64,000 nt of DNA, from the NCBI GenBank assembly GCA_009711785.1, contig VENA01000008.1:84591-148590 (forward strand), read 5' to 3'. Within the stretch, counting starts at the first letter, position 1; each line of letters starts with the position of its first letter. Under the pieces are notes generated by a model. That model saw only the letters and a program-made list of their open reading frames with translations, was not told the origin of the DNA and did not search any database. Of the stretch, positions 63,761 to 64,000 are shown piece after piece. The stretch is from Bacillota bacterium. Lineage in GTDB: Bacteria; Bacillota; Clostridia; Tissierellales; MES13. A program made the translations under genes and the position numbers.

Positions 63761-63808
63761 GTAGGCTAATAGTCTGTCACGGGATCCCGTGACAGACTAT
63801 TAGCCTAC
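63761..63808. repeat. Perfect 48-bp palindrome
   Basis: Two 24-base arms meet at GGATCC without a spacer; the left arm starts GTAGGCTAATAGTCTG, the right arm ends TAGCCTAC. Every position pairs. No U tract follows, so it is not a plain terminator. It lies 51 bases after the second recombinase gene. Confidence 0.95.
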
Positions 63809-63846
63809 ATTTACCTAAAATTTAATAAATGAGTTATTTACTAATG

Positions 63847-63866
63847 TCTGCTATTTTTAGTCATAA
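63847..63866 (+). repeat. Direct repeat, right copy
   Basis: TCTGCTATTTTTAGTCATAA; see the left copy at 63736-63755. Confidence 0.65.
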
Positions 63867-63920
63867 GTATTATTTTCACCTAATAATATGTACTATATTA
63901 GTTTTAAAGGTGGGATTGGT

Positions 63921-64000
63921 TTGGCTATAAATTATGATTTTGATCATAAAACTAGAGATGAAATACTTAATTTATTAGAAAAAACTGAAGTTATTAAAGA
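63921..64000 (+). CDS. Start of an unidentified ORF, cut by the window end
   Basis: TTG at 63921, seven bases after AAAGGTGG; 26 codons visible (AINYDFDHKTRDEILNLLEK), no stop. Not recognisable; it is not the missing part of cotJC. Confidence 0.45.
   Translation, partial: MAINYDFDHKTRDEILNLLEKTEVIK

Larger units (their letters stand above)
54946..64000. mobile_element. Putative integrated element splitting cotJC (right end outside window)
   Basis: Begins at the break in cotJC and carries accessory genes: a PD-(D/E)XK-like protein, XRE regulator, coiled-coil membrane protein, RecB-like nuclease and two overlapping large serine recombinases, then a 48-bp palindrome. Coding density and conservation fall compared with the core to the left. 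A short inverted repeat CAGTAG/CTACTG sits at 54956-54970, next to the junction. The right boundary cannot be placed; an ORF runs off the end. Confidence 0.6.

Noticed and set aside
63761..63808. Vector or linker contamination because of the central GGATCC
   Set aside because: The arms continue for 24 bases with AT-rich, host-like sequence on each side and no known vector sequence; not excluded, so long-read proof is requested in the finding.
54000..64000. CRISPR-Cas locus, because of the Cas4-like nuclease
   Set aside because: No regularly spaced repeats and no other cas genes anywhere in the window.

Overview
The window is AT-rich throughout. Its genes use strong GGAGG-type ribosome binding sites and frequent TTG/GTG starts. 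The content (rubrerythrin, 2-oxoacid:ferredoxin oxidoreductase, butyrate-kinase-type ATP generation, a cotJ spore-coat operon, cdaA/cdaR) points to an endospore-forming, strictly anaerobic Firmicute of the Clostridia/Tissierellia type that ferments amino acids and sugars. No rRNA, tRNA or CRISPR array was seen.

Layout. 0-16.5 kb, all minus strand: glmM; a LacI-controlled sugar operon (ABC importer, GH65 phosphorylase, LacI regulator, fructokinase, sucrose-phosphate-synthase-like enzyme, GalT-like enzyme) behind a consensus promoter and a palindromic operator; a YitT membrane protein; and the pantothenate operon panG?-panB-panC-panD behind a leader with an intrinsic terminator. 16.5-27.1 kb: a branched-chain 2-oxoacid fermentation operon (buk-ptb-buk, P-loop protein, four-subunit ferredoxin oxidoreductase) with a -24/-12 sigma54 promoter, palindromic upstream sites and its own PAS/AAA+ activator, followed by cdaR and cdaA. 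27-37 kb: CapA, PrsW-like protease, polysaccharide deacetylase, a PTS operon without a membrane component (MtlR-type regulator, IIA, IIB, HPr, EI), and an RmlD-like reductase with a frameshifted DUF89 fragment. 37-50 kb: a DUF5317/HD-GYP operon led by a 25-codon signal-peptide-like ORF, an ABC-F gene behind a leader peptide plus terminator, a SpoIIE-type phosphatase, rubrerythrin, a four-module CoA-disulfide-reductase/sulfur-transfer protein with an ArsR regulator, and a DUF1576 membrane protein. 50-55 kb: less conserved membrane and hydrolase genes, a decayed cotJB copy, then cotJA-cotJB and a cotJC that loses its coding similarity after about 52 codons.

From the broken cotJC to the end of the window the content is accessory: a two-gene module (59-aa basic protein plus PD-(D/E)XK-like protein), an XRE regulator, a coiled-coil membrane protein, a RecB/Cas4-like nuclease, two overlapping large serine recombinases, and a perfect 48-bp palindrome between two near-identical 20-bp direct repeats. 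The simplest reading is an integrated element that split cotJC, possibly a skin-like sporulation-intervening element; its right end lies outside the window.

The most distinctive signals are the cotJC-splitting element and its end palindrome, the attenuator of the ABC-F gene, the 25-codon ORF before the HD-GYP gene, the sigma54 control region, and the sugar operon that pairs a sucrose-synthase-like enzyme with an importer. Gene functions come from recognisable motifs and remembered family features only; no database search was possible.
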